Assembly (NCBI GenBank): GCA_002715505.1
Contig: PAZF01000002.1
Location: forward strand, 118,644 to 182,643
DNA: 64,000 nucleotides
Direction: 5' to 3'
Origin: Candidatus Pelagibacterales bacterium
GTDB taxonomy: Bacteria > Pseudomonadota > Alphaproteobacteria > TMED109
In this document: in pieces, positions 30,692 to 41,377 of the stretch
How positions within the stretch are numbered: the stretch's first letter is position 1
Layout of the letters: each line of letters starts with the position of its first letter
Program-made: the position numbers and the translations under genes
The notes under the pieces: model-generated
What the model was told of the DNA's origin: nothing
The model's input: the letters and a program-made list of their open reading frames with translations, nothing else
Databases searched by the model: none

Positions 30692-31999
30692 ATGATACCT
30701 AGATATTCTACAAAAGACATGTCATTGATATGGAGCACTAAAAACAAATACAAGCTTTGGCTTAAAATAGAAATTTTAGCATGTGAAATTCAAGAAAAAT
30801 TAGGAGTTATTCCTAAAAATAAATCTGCTGTTATTAAAAAATTAGCAAATTTTGATGAAGAAAAAATTTTACTAATAGAGAAAGAAACTAAACATGACGT
30901 AATAGCATTTTTAACAAATTTAGCTGAATATGTCGGAGATAATTCAAAGTTTATTCATAAGGGACTGACCTCATCTGATATTTTAGATACTTGTTTTTCA
31001 ATACAATTATCTGAGGCTACTGATCTTTTGATTAAAGAGCTAAAAGAAGTTTTATTAGTACTTAAAAAAAAAGCAGCTAAATATAAATATTTACAATGTA
31101 TTGGAAGAAGCCACGGAATACATGCTGAACCAATGACAATGGGACTTAAATTTGCTTATGCATATGCAGAATTTGATAGAAATTTATATAGACTTAAAAA
31201 TGCAAAAAAAGAAATATCAGTTTGCAAAATTTCTGGACCTGTTGGAACTTACTCAAGTGTTTCTCCAAAAGTAGAAGAATATGTAGCAAAAAAATTAAAA
31301 CTTAAACCAGAAACTGTATCTACCCAAATTATCCCCAGGGACAGGCATGCCAATTTTTTTTCGACACTTTCTATATTAGCATCCTCTATTGAAAGGTTAT
31401 CAGTTGAAATTAGACATATGCAAAGAACTGAAGTGCTAGAAGCAGAAGAATATTTTAGTGTGGGACAAAAAGGAAGTTCTGCTATGCCACATAAAAGAAA
31501 TCCTGTATTATCAGAAAACTTAACTGGCCTTGCTCGCTATATCAGAAACACCTGCAACTCAAGCACAGAAAATATAGTTTTATGGCATGAGAGAGATATC
31601 TCTCATTCTTCTGTAGAAAGAATTATTGGTCCTGATATTACAATAGCTATGCATTTTTCGTTGATAAGGTTAAAAGATCTAATAAAAAATTTGGTTATAT
31701 ATCCAAAAAATATTCAAAGAAATCTAGACCAATTACAAGGTTTACATTTTAGTCAAAATGTTATGCTTAAGCTTATAGACAAAGGTGTTACCAGAGAAGT
31801 GGCATATAAAATAGTCCAGGAAAGTGCTATGAAAACCTGGAATAGTATAAGAACAAATAAAAATAAATCTTTTTTAAGCTTTCTTCTTTCTAATAAAAAA
31901 GTTTCATCAAAAATAAATAAAAAAGAGTTAATTAAAATATTTAATAATAAATTATTTATTAAAAATATTAATCACATCTACAAAAATGTTTTTAAATAA
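30692..31999 (+). CDS. purB: adenylosuccinate lyase
   Basis: TKHDVIAFLTNLAEYVG, HKGLTSSDILDTCFS, GSSAMPHKRNPVLSE. Confidence 0.96.
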   Translation: MIPRYSTKDMSLIWSTKNKYKLWLKIEILACEIQEKLGVIPKNKSAVIKKLANFDEEKILLIEKETKHDVIAFLTNLAEYVGDNSKFIHKGLTSSDILDTCFSIQLSEATDLLIKELKEVLLVLKKKAAKYKYLQCIGRSHGIHAEPMTMGLKFAYAYAEFDRNLYRLKNAKKEISVCKISGPVGTYSSVSPKVEEYVAKKLKLKPETVSTQIIPRDRHANFFSTLSILASSIERLSVEIRHMQRTEVLEAEEYFSVGQKGSSAMPHKRNPVLSENLTGLARYIRNTCNSSTENIVLWHERDISHSSVERIIGPDITIAMHFSLIRLKDLIKNLVIYPKNIQRNLDQLQGLHFSQNVMLKLIDKGVTREVAYKIVQESAMKTWNSIRTNKNKSFLSFLLSNKKVSSKINKKELIKIFNNKLFIKNINHIYKNVFK

Positions 32000-32039
32000 T
32001 ATAGCTTTGTATTGTTAGCATTTTTTAAAAATTGTCTTT

Positions 32040-32792
32040 ATGTGCATACTTTTTATATTAAGAAAAAAAAATAGTAAATGGCCGCTGCTAATTGCTACTA
32101 ATAGAGATGAATTTTACAATAGGAATTTTTTATCACCAGGTACTCACTGGAGAAGATATCCTTTTATATTTGCAGGAAAAGATAAAAAAGCTGGTGGTTC
32201 TTGGCTAGGAGTGAATAAACATGGTCTTTGTGTTTCTATTTTGAATAGAGAATCAAAAATCAAACCTCAACACAAACTGCTATCTAGAGGTAATTTGGTA
32301 ATTAATGCGCTGAAAAATAGAAAAGCGGAAGAAACTAAGAATAACTTTCTAAAATGTTTTCAAAAAAAATATCATTTTTTTAATTTATTTATTGCCGATA
32401 ATAGCAATGCATATTGGATTAAATATGATAATTTTGAAATTAAAGTATTTTCTATACCCTATGGATACTCTATACTTGATAATTTTGATTTAAATGACAA
32501 AAATTCCTTAAGACAATCTCTTAATAAAGAAATTTTTTATAAATCCAAGCACCCTAGACCAGATAGTGATGATTTTGATGATTGGTCGAATTTGTTGACA
32601 CTAAGCAAACAAAGTCTAGACGAAAAACAGGCTTCAATATATGTTAATAAATATAAAAACAATTATGGCACTGTTAGTTCATCTATTATAGGGTTGCCTA
32701 GCAGTAGAGTTAGTAGTAAAAATATATTTTGGTTGTATAGAAATTCTTTAAGCAACCAACCAAGTTTTAAAAAATTAAAGGTTTTTAGTTAA
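32040..32792 (+). CDS. NRDE (TANGO2) family protein
   Basis: MCILFILRKKNSKWPLLIATNRDEFYNR, GGSWLGVNKHGLCVSILN. Confidence 0.88.
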   Translation: MCILFILRKKNSKWPLLIATNRDEFYNRNFLSPGTHWRRYPFIFAGKDKKAGGSWLGVNKHGLCVSILNRESKIKPQHKLLSRGNLVINALKNRKAEETKNNFLKCFQKKYHFFNLFIADNSNAYWIKYDNFEIKVFSIPYGYSILDNFDLNDKNSLRQSLNKEIFYKSKHPRPDSDDFDDWSNLLTLSKQSLDEKQASIYVNKYKNNYGTVSSSIIGLPSSRVSSKNIFWLYRNSLSNQPSFKKLKVFS

Positions 32793-32798
32793 AAATTT

Positions 32799-33509
32799 AT
32801 GAAGCTAGTATTAGAAGGAAAAGCAAAAAAAATTTTTCAAAGTGAAAATAAAAGTTATTATATACAATACTTTAAGGACAGTGCTACCGCTTTCAACAAT
32901 AAGAAAAAAAGAGACTTTAACAAAAAAGGTATAATTAATAATTTAATATCATCTGATATATTTATATATTTAAATAAAAATAATATAAGAACTCACTTTG
33001 TAAAAAAAATAAGCGAGAGAGAACAATTAATTAAAAAGGTAGATATAATTCCTGTAGAAGTTGTTGTAAGAAACTACGCAGCAGGTAGCTTAGTAAAAAG
33101 GCTAGCAATCAAAAAAGGAAAAAAATTAAAAACTCCATTAATTGAATTTTATTTTAAATGTGATGAATTAGACGATCCCTTTATTTCTGATGACCATATA
33201 ACATTACTTAACTTAGCAAATAGAGATGATATAAAAAAAATAAAAAAAGTAAGTATAAAAATTAATAATCTACTTATAAAATATTTTAGGAAAATAAATT
33301 TTATTTTAGTAGATTATAAATTAGAATTTGGAATTCTTAATAAAAAAATAATTTTAGCTGATGAAATTTCTCCAGATAGTTGTAGGTTATGGGATATTAA
33401 AACTAAAATAAGTTTTGATAAGGATATTTTCAGAGAAAATAAAGGAAATTTACTTAAATCTTATAATGAAATTATAAAAAGATTAAAAATAGAGGTAAAA
33501 AATGTTTAA
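32799..33509 (+). CDS. purC: phosphoribosylaminoimidazole-succinocarboxamide synthase
   Basis: 236 aa; EGKAKKIFQSE, VPVEVVVRNYAAGSLVKR-like segment, LADEISPDSCRLWD. Confidence 0.95.
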   Translation: MKLVLEGKAKKIFQSENKSYYIQYFKDSATAFNNKKKRDFNKKGIINNLISSDIFIYLNKNNIRTHFVKKISEREQLIKKVDIIPVEVVVRNYAAGSLVKRLAIKKGKKLKTPLIEFYFKCDELDDPFISDDHITLLNLANRDDIKKIKKVSIKINNLLIKYFRKINFILVDYKLEFGILNKKIILADEISPDSCRLWDIKTKISFDKDIFRENKGNLLKSYNEIIKRLKIEVKNV

Positions 33510-33756
33510 ATTAGATGTACTGGTAAAATTAAAAAAAGATGTTTTAGACCCACAAGGTAAAGCAATAGAATTAGCTGCAAAAAATATTAATATTAAAAAT
33601 ATATATTCAGTTAAACAAAATAAATATTTTGAAATAATAGTTGAAAAAGTTCCTAATAAAAAAAAGGCAGAAGAAATTGTTGAGAAATTAAGTAAAAATT
33701 TACTAGCTAATGAAGTTATAGAAGATTATCAAGTAATTGGTAGTAAGAAAATATGA
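33502..33756 (+). CDS. purS: phosphoribosylformylglycinamidine synthase subunit PurS
   Basis: 84 aa; VLVKLKKDVLDPQGKAIELA; between purC and purQ. Confidence 0.92.
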   Translation: MFKLDVLVKLKKDVLDPQGKAIELAAKNINIKNIYSVKQNKYFEIIVEKVPNKKKAEEIVEKLSKNLLANEVIEDYQVIGSKKI

Positions 33757-34439
33757 CTCCAGCAATTATAGTTTTTCCTGGTTCTAATTGTGATAAGGAT
33801 ATACTTAACTCTATAAAAGATATATCTGGTAAATATCCTAAACTGATTTGGTATCAAGAAAGTATTCCTAAAAATACTGACTTTATTATAATACCTGGTG
33901 GTTTTTCATTTGGAGATTATCTGAGATGTGGTGCAATTGCTTCTAAGTCAAATATTCTAAAACAAATTAATCTATTTATAAAAAAAGGAACACCTGTTTT
34001 AGGGATATGTAATGGTTTTCAAATTTTAACCGAAGCGGGATTTCTTCCAGGTATGTTGCTTATGAATAAAAATTTAAAATTTATTTGTAAATGTGTAAAT
34101 TTGATTGTTACTAATACTAAAAGTAAATTTACTAATATGCTAAACGAGAAAGAAATTCTTTCTCTACCTATTGCCCATAAAGTAGGAAATTATTACATAA
34201 ATGAGTCAGGTTTAAGGGAATTAATTTTAAACAACCAAGTAGCTTTGAGATACTCTGATGAAAAAGGCACTTGTAAAGACACTCAGAATCCAAATGGATC
34301 AATATATAATATTGCAGGAGTCACTAATAAAAAAGGTAATGTCATGGGAATGATGCCGCACCCAGAAAGGTATTATGATAATAAAAATAAAGATACAGTA
34401 ATGAAAAAAATTATAGTGGCAATATCTAATGAAAAATAA
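33753..34439 (+). CDS. purQ: phosphoribosylformylglycinamidine synthase subunit PurQ
   Basis: IVFPGSNCDKDI, GGFSFGDYLRCGAIA, GICNGFQILTEAG, MPHPER. Confidence 0.95.
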   Translation: MTPAIIVFPGSNCDKDILNSIKDISGKYPKLIWYQESIPKNTDFIIIPGGFSFGDYLRCGAIASKSNILKQINLFIKKGTPVLGICNGFQILTEAGFLPGMLLMNKNLKFICKCVNLIVTNTKSKFTNMLNEKEILSLPIAHKVGNYYINESGLRELILNNQVALRYSDEKGTCKDTQNPNGSIYNIAGVTNKKGNVMGMMPHPERYYDNKNKDTVMKKIIVAISNEK

Positions 34440-36612
34440 ATATATTATTAATTACATAAAACAAATTGGACTATCAAAAGAAGATTATCAAGAATGTAAG
34501 AGTTTATTAAGAAGAGATCCCTTGAAGACTGAATTAGCTTTGTTTTCAGCTATGTGGAGTGAGCATTGCTCATATAAGTCTTCCAAATATTGGCTTAAAA
34601 AACTTCCTCATCAAGCCAATTATGTTATTCAAGGTCCTGGAGAAAATGCTGGTGTAATAGATATTGGCTCTAATAATGCTATAGTTTTTAAAATAGAAAG
34701 TCATAATCATCCGTCTTTTATTGAACCCTACCAAGGTGCAGCAACTGGAGTTGGAGGAATAATGAGAGATATTTTTACAATGGGAGCAAGACCAATAGCC
34801 AATCTTAATTGTTTAAGGTTTGGAAGTTTAGAAAATAAAAAAACCAAATACTTATTTAATGGAGTTGTTTCAGGTGTTGGAGATTATGGAAATTGTACTG
34901 GTATTCCTACCGTAGCGGGTGAATGCAGCTTTGATAGCAGATATAATGAAAATATTTTAGTAAATGCTATGACTGTTGGGATAACCAAAAAAAATAAAAT
35001 ATTTTATGCTAAAGCAGGCAAACCAGGTAACAAAGTGGTGTATGTAGGATCTAAAACAGGAAGAGATGGAATACATGGAGCAAGCATGTCATCTGAAGCT
35101 TTTTCAGAAAAGTCTGAAAGTTTAAAGCCTACAGTACAAGTAGGAGACCCTTTTTCTGAAAAATTATTGATGGAAGCTTGTTTAGAGTTGATGAATTATA
35201 ACTCTATTATAGGGTTACAAGATATGGGTGCGGCAGGTTTAACTTCTTCTGCAGTAGAAATAGCAGCAGCATCTAAACTTGGTATTAAATTAAATTTAGA
35301 CAGAGTGCCTTTAAGAGACGGAAAAATGTCAGCCGATGAAATAATGTTATCAGAAAGTCAAGAAAGAATGTTAATGATAATTAAACCAGAAAAATTAAAT
35401 ATTGCTAAAAAGATATTTGAAAAATGGGGTCTGTCATTTTCTTCAATTGGAGAAATTACTAATAATCCAAACATTAAAATTTCCTTTAAGAAGAAAGTTG
35501 TTGCTGATATACCACTTGAATTTCTTACTAGTGCTAAAACATATAGAAGACCTTTTATAATAAATAGAAATATTTACACGAATAAAGCATATCCCAAAAA
35601 AACTATAGCAGATATAGTAAAAAAAATTTTTAATGACTCCAATTTAAGTTATCGAGAACTAATTTGGGAACAATATGACCATATGATTACAAGAGATGTA
35701 ATATCAAAAATGGGTGGAAATGCTTCTATAATCAAAACTAATGATAAATATCAGGCCATAGCAACAACTACCGATTGTAATATTTTTTATTGTGACACTG
35801 ATCCATATTTAGGAGTAATCCAGGCTATATCTGAGAGTTTTAGGAATTTAGTTTCAGTTGGAGCAAGACCTTTAGCAATAACCAATTGTTTAAATTTTGG
35901 GAACCCTGAAAAAAAAGAAATCATGGGACAATTTGTGCAGACTATAAAAGGAATGAAAATTGCCTCAAAAAAATTATCATTACCAATAGTATCTGGAAAT
36001 GTTTCATTTTATAATGAGACTAATAATAGAAGTATACCCCCTACTCCTCAAATAGGAGCAGTCGGAGTTATAAATGACTATAGAAAGACTAAGTCACTTT
36101 CTTCCTTTTATAATAATGATTTTTTATATATTATTGGAGAAACTAAAGGCCATTTGTCTTCTTCAGCCTATGAAAGGTGTTTTTTTGATTTTTCAAAAAC
36201 TAAGAGCACTTCTATGCCTCCTGTTACTGATTTAGATTTGGAAGTTAAGATGTCTAAGGTTATATTATACCTAATTAAAAAATCACTGATTACTGCTTGC
36301 CATGATGTTTCAGATGGTGGTATATTAATTTCTGTTTTAGAAATGTGCTTAGCTAAAAAAATTGGTCTTAATTTTTCAAACTTATCTTCTAATCATAAGT
36401 ATTTATTCGGGGAGGATCAATCTAGATATTTAGTAGCTATTAATAAATCTAAAATTAAAGAAGTTTGCAAAATTTTAAATAAAAACGATATTAAACACAA
36501 AAAATTAGGGATATTTTCTAATAAACACCCTATATTGCTATTTCCTGATAAAAGCAGTATAAAATTAAATGATTTAAGTTTTTCAAGAAAAATTTGGGAA
36601 AAAAAGGTATAG
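34429..36612 (+). CDS. purL: phosphoribosylformylglycinamidine synthase subunit PurL
   Basis: MWSEHCSYKSSK, ESHNHPSFIEPYQGAATGVGGIMRDIF. Confidence 0.96.
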   Translation: MKNKYIINYIKQIGLSKEDYQECKSLLRRDPLKTELALFSAMWSEHCSYKSSKYWLKKLPHQANYVIQGPGENAGVIDIGSNNAIVFKIESHNHPSFIEPYQGAATGVGGIMRDIFTMGARPIANLNCLRFGSLENKKTKYLFNGVVSGVGDYGNCTGIPTVAGECSFDSRYNENILVNAMTVGITKKNKIFYAKAGKPGNKVVYVGSKTGRDGIHGASMSSEAFSEKSESLKPTVQVGDPFSEKLLMEACLELMNYNSIIGLQDMGAAGLTSSAVEIAAASKLGIKLNLDRVPLRDGKMSADEIMLSESQERMLMIIKPEKLNIAKKIFEKWGLSFSSIGEITNNPNIKISFKKKVVADIPLEFLTSAKTYRRPFIINRNIYTNKAYPKKTIADIVKKIFNDSNLSYRELIWEQYDHMITRDVISKMGGNASIIKTNDKYQAIATTTDCNIFYCDTDPYLGVIQAISESFRNLVSVGARPLAITNCLNFGNPEKKEIMGQFVQTIKGMKIASKKLSLPIVSGNVSFYNETNNRSIPPTPQIGAVGVINDYRKTKSLSSFYNNDFLYIIGETKGHLSSSAYERCFFDFSKTKSTSMPPVTDLDLEVKMSKVILYLIKKSLITACHDVSDGGILISVLEMCLAKKIGLNFSNLSSNHKYLFGEDQSRYLVAINKSKIKEVCKILNKNDIKHKKLGIFSNKHPILLFPDKSSIKLNDLSFSRKIWEKKV

Positions 36613-36614
36613 AA

Positions 36615-36848
36615 ATGGGAATGAAAGTTGACGAAATCAAGGACCTAATTAAAAAGTCCATACCAGATGCTAAAATAGAAATTAAGGATTTAGCAGGAGA
36701 TGATAATCATTATGCTGCTACAGTAAAGTCAAAGATGTTTGAAGGAAAAACGAAAGTACAGCAACATAAGCTTGTGTATGATGCATTAGAAGGAAGAATG
36801 GGTGGTATTCTTCATGCATTATCTCTCACCACGATAATAGATAATTAA
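36615..36848 (+). CDS. BolA-family protein
   Basis: Small protein 3' of purL and 5' of grxD; VKSKMFEGKTKVQQHKLVYDAL; ATG at 36615 preferred over the TTG in the track ORF. Confidence 0.9.
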   Translation: MGMKVDEIKDLIKKSIPDAKIEIKDLAGDDNHYAATVKSKMFEGKTKVQQHKLVYDALEGRMGGILHALSLTTIIDN

Positions 36849-36863
36849 TAATAGGAGATTTAA

Positions 36864-37196
36864 ATGAGTGATATTGATTCTAAAATTAAAGACCTAAATA
36901 AAAAGAATGAAGTAGTATTATATATGAAAGGAAATCCAACTTTTCCTCAATGTGGTTTTTCTTCTACTGTGGTTCAGATATTGAAACACTTAGGTGTAAA
37001 TTTTCAATCACATGATGTGCTGCAGGATGAAGAGTTAAGAGATGGAATAAAAAAATTCAGTAATTGGCCAACTATTCCTCAATTATACGTAAAAGAAGAG
37101 TTTGTTGGTGGTTGTGATATAATTAGAGAAATGTTTGAAAGCGGAGAGTTAAAAAAATTTTTTAATGATAATAAAATTGAGCTTTTAACTGAATAA
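36864..37196 (+). CDS. grxD: monothiol glutaredoxin, Grx4 type
   Basis: VVLYMKGNPTFPQCGFSSTVVQIL (CGFS), NWPTIPQLYVKEEFVGGCDI. Confidence 0.95.
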   Translation: MSDIDSKIKDLNKKNEVVLYMKGNPTFPQCGFSSTVVQILKHLGVNFQSHDVLQDEELRDGIKKFSNWPTIPQLYVKEEFVGGCDIIREMFESGELKKFFNDNKIELLTE

Positions 37197-37811
37197 TTAT
37201 CTAGAATAGTATTCTATAACCAAATTTGGTTCCATTTGAACCGGATAAGGAACTTCGCTTAACTTAGGAATTCTTATTAATCTTCCAACTATTTTTTGCT
37301 TATCAAACTCAATATAGTCAGGCACTTCCTTAATTGATTTATCTGTAGATTCTAATACTACAGGATGCTGTAAAGATTTTTTTCTTACACATATTACGTC
37401 TTTAGTGGTAACACTAAAAGATGCTATAGTTACTTTTTTATTATTTACCTCGATATGTCCATGACTTATTATTTGTCTGGCTGCAAAAACTGTAGGAGCA
37501 ATATTCATTCTATATATTACAGCATCAAGCCTTGTCTCTAGGAAAGCTATAAGGTGTTCACTGGTATCACCTTTTTTCTTAAGAGCCTTTTCATAATATT
37601 TCCTAAATTGCTTTTCCGATACATTACCATAATATCCCTTAAGTTTCTGCTTTGCAAATAACTGAACACCATAGTCAGATAGTTTTTTTCTTTTAGATCC
37701 ATGTTGCCCTGGTCCATACTCTCTTCTATTAAAAGGAGACTTAGGCTCACCCCAAAGATTACATCCTAATCTTCTATCAATTTTATTTCTGGGTTCTGTT
37801 CTTTTACTCAT
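37197..37811 (-). CDS. rpsD: 30S ribosomal protein S4
   Basis: [39 protein letters not shown]4 RNA-binding domain. Confidence 0.97.
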   Translation of the reverse strand: MSKRTEPRNKIDRRLGCNLWGEPKSPFNRREYGPGQHGSKRKKLSDYGVQLFAKQKLKGYYGNVSEKQFRKYYEKALKKKGDTSEHLIAFLETRLDAVIYRMNIAPTVFAARQIISHGHIEVNNKKVTIASFSVTTKDVICVRKKSLQHPVVLESTDKSIKEVPDYIEFDKQKIVGRLIRIPKLSEVPYPVQMEPNLVIEYYSR

Positions 37812-37826
37812 AATCGCTAAATTTGA

Positions 37827-37854
37827 AGAATACTTGTCTTTCTTGCGTTGTCAA
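37827..37854 (-). promoter_or_regulatory. candidate sigma-70 promoter of rpsD
   Basis: Minus strand TTGACA - 16 nt - TATTCT just upstream of the rpsD ATG. Confidence 0.5.
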
Positions 37855-37863
37855 TTATATTTT

Positions 37864-38613
37864 TTATTTTTTTTTTAAACTTGTAATTATTCCGTGTAAA
37901 ATTCTTAATTCTTTATTTGTTAAATTATTTTTTGAAAAAATATTTTTTAAGTTTATAATTAATTTTTCATTTTCTTCAATATTGGAAAAAAACTTTTTGT
38001 CACTCAAAATTTGTACTAATCTTGTATTAAATTGGTTAATTTCCTTTTTATTCGCTAGATCTTTTATTTTGTAATGTTGGACTCTAGTAATTTTATTATT
38101 CTTAATATACCATTCATAACATATTATATTTACTGACATTGCAAGATTTAATGAACCAAAAGCGTTTACGGTAGGTATATTAATTATCATATTTGCTTGC
38201 GATAGATCTTTGTTTTGCAATCCTGCTTTTTCTGGCCCAAATAAAAAAGCAATTGAGTTTCCTTTATAAGACTTTTTAACTTTTTCAATTGTATTGCTAG
38301 GAAAGTCGACAAAACTATCTAAGTCCCTCTTTCTTACTGAAGTAGCACACAGAACTTCTATATCATCAGTTGCATCTTCTAGACTATTAAATACTTTAAC
38401 TGAGTTTCCAATTATATCATACGCTCCTGCAGAGCTTGCTATGGCCTTATAATTAGGCCATTTTATTTTCGGGCTTACCAATCTTAAGTTTTTAAATCCA
38501 AAATTTAACATAGTTCGCATTACCATACCTAAATTTTCAGGAAGTTGTATGCCCTTCAAAATTATAATTGGGTCTTGATAAGTTATACTTTTAGAACTAT
38601 CTGTTCCTGCCAT
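37864..38613 (-). CDS. SpoU/TrmH-family RNA methyltransferase (TrmJ-like)
   Basis: PENLGMVMRTMLNFGFKNLRLVSP, FLFGPEKAGLQNKDL, NLAMSVNIICYE. Confidence 0.88.
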   Translation of the reverse strand: MAGTDSSKSITYQDPIIILKGIQLPENLGMVMRTMLNFGFKNLRLVSPKIKWPNYKAIASSAGAYDIIGNSVKVFNSLEDATDDIEVLCATSVRKRDLDSFVDFPSNTIEKVKKSYKGNSIAFLFGPEKAGLQNKDLSQANMIINIPTVNAFGSLNLAMSVNIICYEWYIKNNKITRVQHYKIKDLANKKEINQFNTRLVQILSDKKFFSNIEENEKLIINLKNIFSKNNLTNKELRILHGIITSLKKK

Positions 38614-40239
38614 TTAGTTTTTATATCTGTTAGTGATTGGATATCTTCTTTCTTTTCCAAAAGCTTTTGAGGTTAATTTAACTCCTGGCGGAGCTTGTCT
38701 CCTTTTATATTCTGATTTAAAAACTAAAAAACTTACCTTCTTAACAGTATCCTCCTCAAAACCTTTTTGGATAATTTCTTTTACTGATAATTCTTTTTCG
38801 ATCAAAAAATATAATATTTGGTCTAATACTTCATAGGGAGGAAGGCTATCAGTATCATTTTGGTCTGGTTTTAATTCTGCTGAAGGATTTTTTGTAATAG
38901 AATTTATAGGAATTACTTTTCCTTTTGGTCCTTTAAAATATTTGAATTTTAAACTATTTCTCCATTTAGCTAATTTATATAAATCTGTCTTATATACATC
39001 TTTTAAGACATTAAACCCTCCATTCATATCACCATAAATTGTAGAATATCCTACAGACATTTCGCTTTTATTTCCTGTGCTAATTAATAAATATGAAAAA
39101 TTATTTGAAAATGCCATAAGAATTGAACCTCTAATTCTAGATTGTAAATTCTCATCAGTTAAGGATTTTAGATTATTTGAAAAATGCTTTCTAATGCTTG
39201 AAATAAATGTTTGATGTATTTTTTTTATATCAAATATATTAGTATTAATTTTTAGTAAACGTGCTGTCATTTTTGCATCCGTTATACTTCCTAAAGAAGA
39301 ATATTTTGATGGCATCATAATACCTATTACATTTTTACTTCCTACTGCATCAACTGCTATAGCTGCACTAACTGCAGAGTCTATACCCCCTGACAGTCCA
39401 AGGACTATTTTATTAAAAGAGTTCTTTTTATAGTAATCTTTCAAGCCTATTGTTAAACCACTCCATGTATTAAATTCATTTTTTTTCTGTACTATGGTTT
39501 TATATTTGTTATTTTTTTTATCTGATAAGTTAACAACTTTAATATCTTCCTTCCAACCTTTACATTGCTCTATTATATCACCTTGGGTATTCATTATAAA
39601 AGAATTACCATCAAAAACTAATTCATCTTGCCCACCTACTTGATTTATGTATATTAAAGAAACTTTATCTCTTCTAACTATTTTAGAACAAATTTCCTTT
39701 CTTAATTTTAATTTTTCATTTTCATAAGGAGATGCATTTATACAAATAAATATTTTTGCTCCTTTTTTTTTAAGATATCTTGGCAAAGTGTCAAACCACA
39801 TATCTTCGCATATTAAAAGTCCGATTTTTTTATTTTTATACTTTATCGTATTATATTTTTTTCCTTTTTTAAAAACTCTCTCTTCATCAAATACACCATA
39901 ATTAGGAAGACTATTTTTATTAATAATAGTCATAGTTTTTTTATAAATAAAAATTCCAGAATTATAAACACCGGTTTTTTTTTTAATTGGAGCTCCTAAT
40001 ATTACTGCAACATTTTTTTGAAAGATATATCTTCTTAATTCTTCAATATAATGATTTATTTCTAGCAAAAAACTAGTCTTCAAAACTAGGTCTTCCGGTG
40101 GATAACCACTCATAGATAATTCTGGAAGTACGATAAGATCGGCTTTTTTATAATATTTATCTATAATTTTAGTAATTTTGTTATAATTTCCTTTTGTGTC
40201 GCCTACTGTGGGATTAATTTGTGCTAAAACTATTTTCAT
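38614..40239 (-). CDS. nadE: glutamine-dependent NAD+ synthetase
   Basis: N-terminal nitrilase/amidase domain plus VLGLSGGIDSAVSAAIAVDAVG. Confidence 0.95.
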   Translation of the reverse strand: MKIVLAQINPTVGDTKGNYNKITKIIDKYYKKADLIVLPELSMSGYPPEDLVLKTSFLLEINHYIEELRRYIFQKNVAVILGAPIKKKTGVYNSGIFIYKKTMTIINKNSLPNYGVFDEERVFKKGKKYNTIKYKNKKIGLLICEDMWFDTLPRYLKKKGAKIFICINASPYENEKLKLRKEICSKIVRRDKVSLIYINQVGGQDELVFDGNSFIMNTQGDIIEQCKGWKEDIKVVNLSDKKNNKYKTIVQKKNEFNTWSGLTIGLKDYYKKNSFNKIVLGLSGGIDSAVSAAIAVDAVGSKNVIGIMMPSKYSSLGSITDAKMTARLLKINTNIFDIKKIHQTFISSIRKHFSNNLKSLTDENLQSRIRGSILMAFSNNFSYLLISTGNKSEMSVGYSTIYGDMNGGFNVLKDVYKTDLYKLAKWRNSLKFKYFKGPKGKVIPINSITKNPSAELKPDQNDTDSLPPYEVLDQILYFLIEKELSVKEIIQKGFEEDTVKKVSFLVFKSEYKRRQAPPGVKLTSKAFGKERRYPITNRYKN

Positions 40240-40244
40240 AATAA

Positions 40245-41366
40245 CTACTTTATTAAAAACTCTCTTCCTTTTTTAACGAGACTCTTATTATTATACTTTA
40301 TAATATCTGCCGTAGCGTAGGTTTCTTCCCAATTATTAGGTATATAAGAGCCAGTTCCAATAACATCAATAGGGGCATTCGTATTTGCAAATAATAAACA
40401 TTTTTGAGGATTAAATCCTGAAGATGCTACAATCTTTACCTTTTTCCATCCATTTTTATCTAATATATTTCTTAAGTAAAATATTGAAGAAACGCTTACG
40501 CCAGTACCTACTAACCATTTCATTTCTTGTTCATTTCTATATGTTTTAATTGAATTGGGACAAAATTTTTCTAATATTTCATATGATTTTTCAATATCCA
40601 ATCCCTCTAAATACCTTCCTCCATGAGTATCTAATCTTATGGAAAGTTTACCATTTTTAGCATGTTTATTAAAATAATTACATACTTCTAAGGTATCACT
40701 AATTTCTTTTCCAAAATAATCTACCAAAACAGTCATATCTTCTTTTGGAAAAGATTCATAAAATAGTTGAGCCGCTCTCAAAGTAGATTTTGCAAAACCA
40801 ATAAAAGCGTGTGGCATGGTTCCTAAACCTTGTTTCTTTCCAAAATAATTGGCTGTAGATGAACATGAAGTCCCAATAAACCCTACAGCTTTTATTTCAT
40901 TCTTTGCTTTTTTTGAACCTACACTGGCTCCATATGCCATCATTTCATGCATTTCTGCACCAGCACAATGTCTAGCATCCATAGCTAAAAATCCAGTTTT
41001 AGGCATATTTTTACTCATTATATAGGCGTTGTATGCAGCAACCGATGAAGGTCCTATTAATTGTAAGTAAATTGTCTCTAAATCTACTAATTTTCAAAAA
41101 TAACCACTTACATACATTAATGGATCTCCAGCCCCTACCCAATCACCTTCTTTATGACATAACTTAATATAAAACTTTGTTTTTCTTTTTTTTTCAACTT
41201 CTTTAAACCATTTTAAAGCCAGTCTGGGACAAAACAAAACAGGCCTTCTCATAAATACTGCATAAGTAACTTTGACATCTATATTTTTTTTAATAATCTC
41301 TTTTGTCTTGCGAAAATAATGATCTGTATTGTTTTCTATAAATTTTTCTAGAGATAGTTTAACCAA
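40245..41366 (-). pseudogene. nicotinate phosphoribosyltransferase-like gene interrupted by one in-frame TGA (41094-41096)
   Basis: Track ORFs 41094..41366 and 40245..41018 share a frame; bridging translation ...PLMYVSGYF*KLVDLETIYLQLIGPSSVAAYNAYIMSKNMPK... is continuous apart from the TGA. Confidence 0.75.
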
Positions 41367-41377
41367 AAAATCACCAA

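Noticed and set aside
37823-38074. Plus-strand ORF over the rpsD promoter and trmJ-like 3' end
   Set aside because: Low-complexity hydrophobic translation of AT-rich antisense sequence.
41094-41366. UGA-as-tryptophan genetic code
   Set aside because: TGA functions as a normal stop at several ATGA gene overlaps in the same window; a single interrupted gene does not support reassignment.
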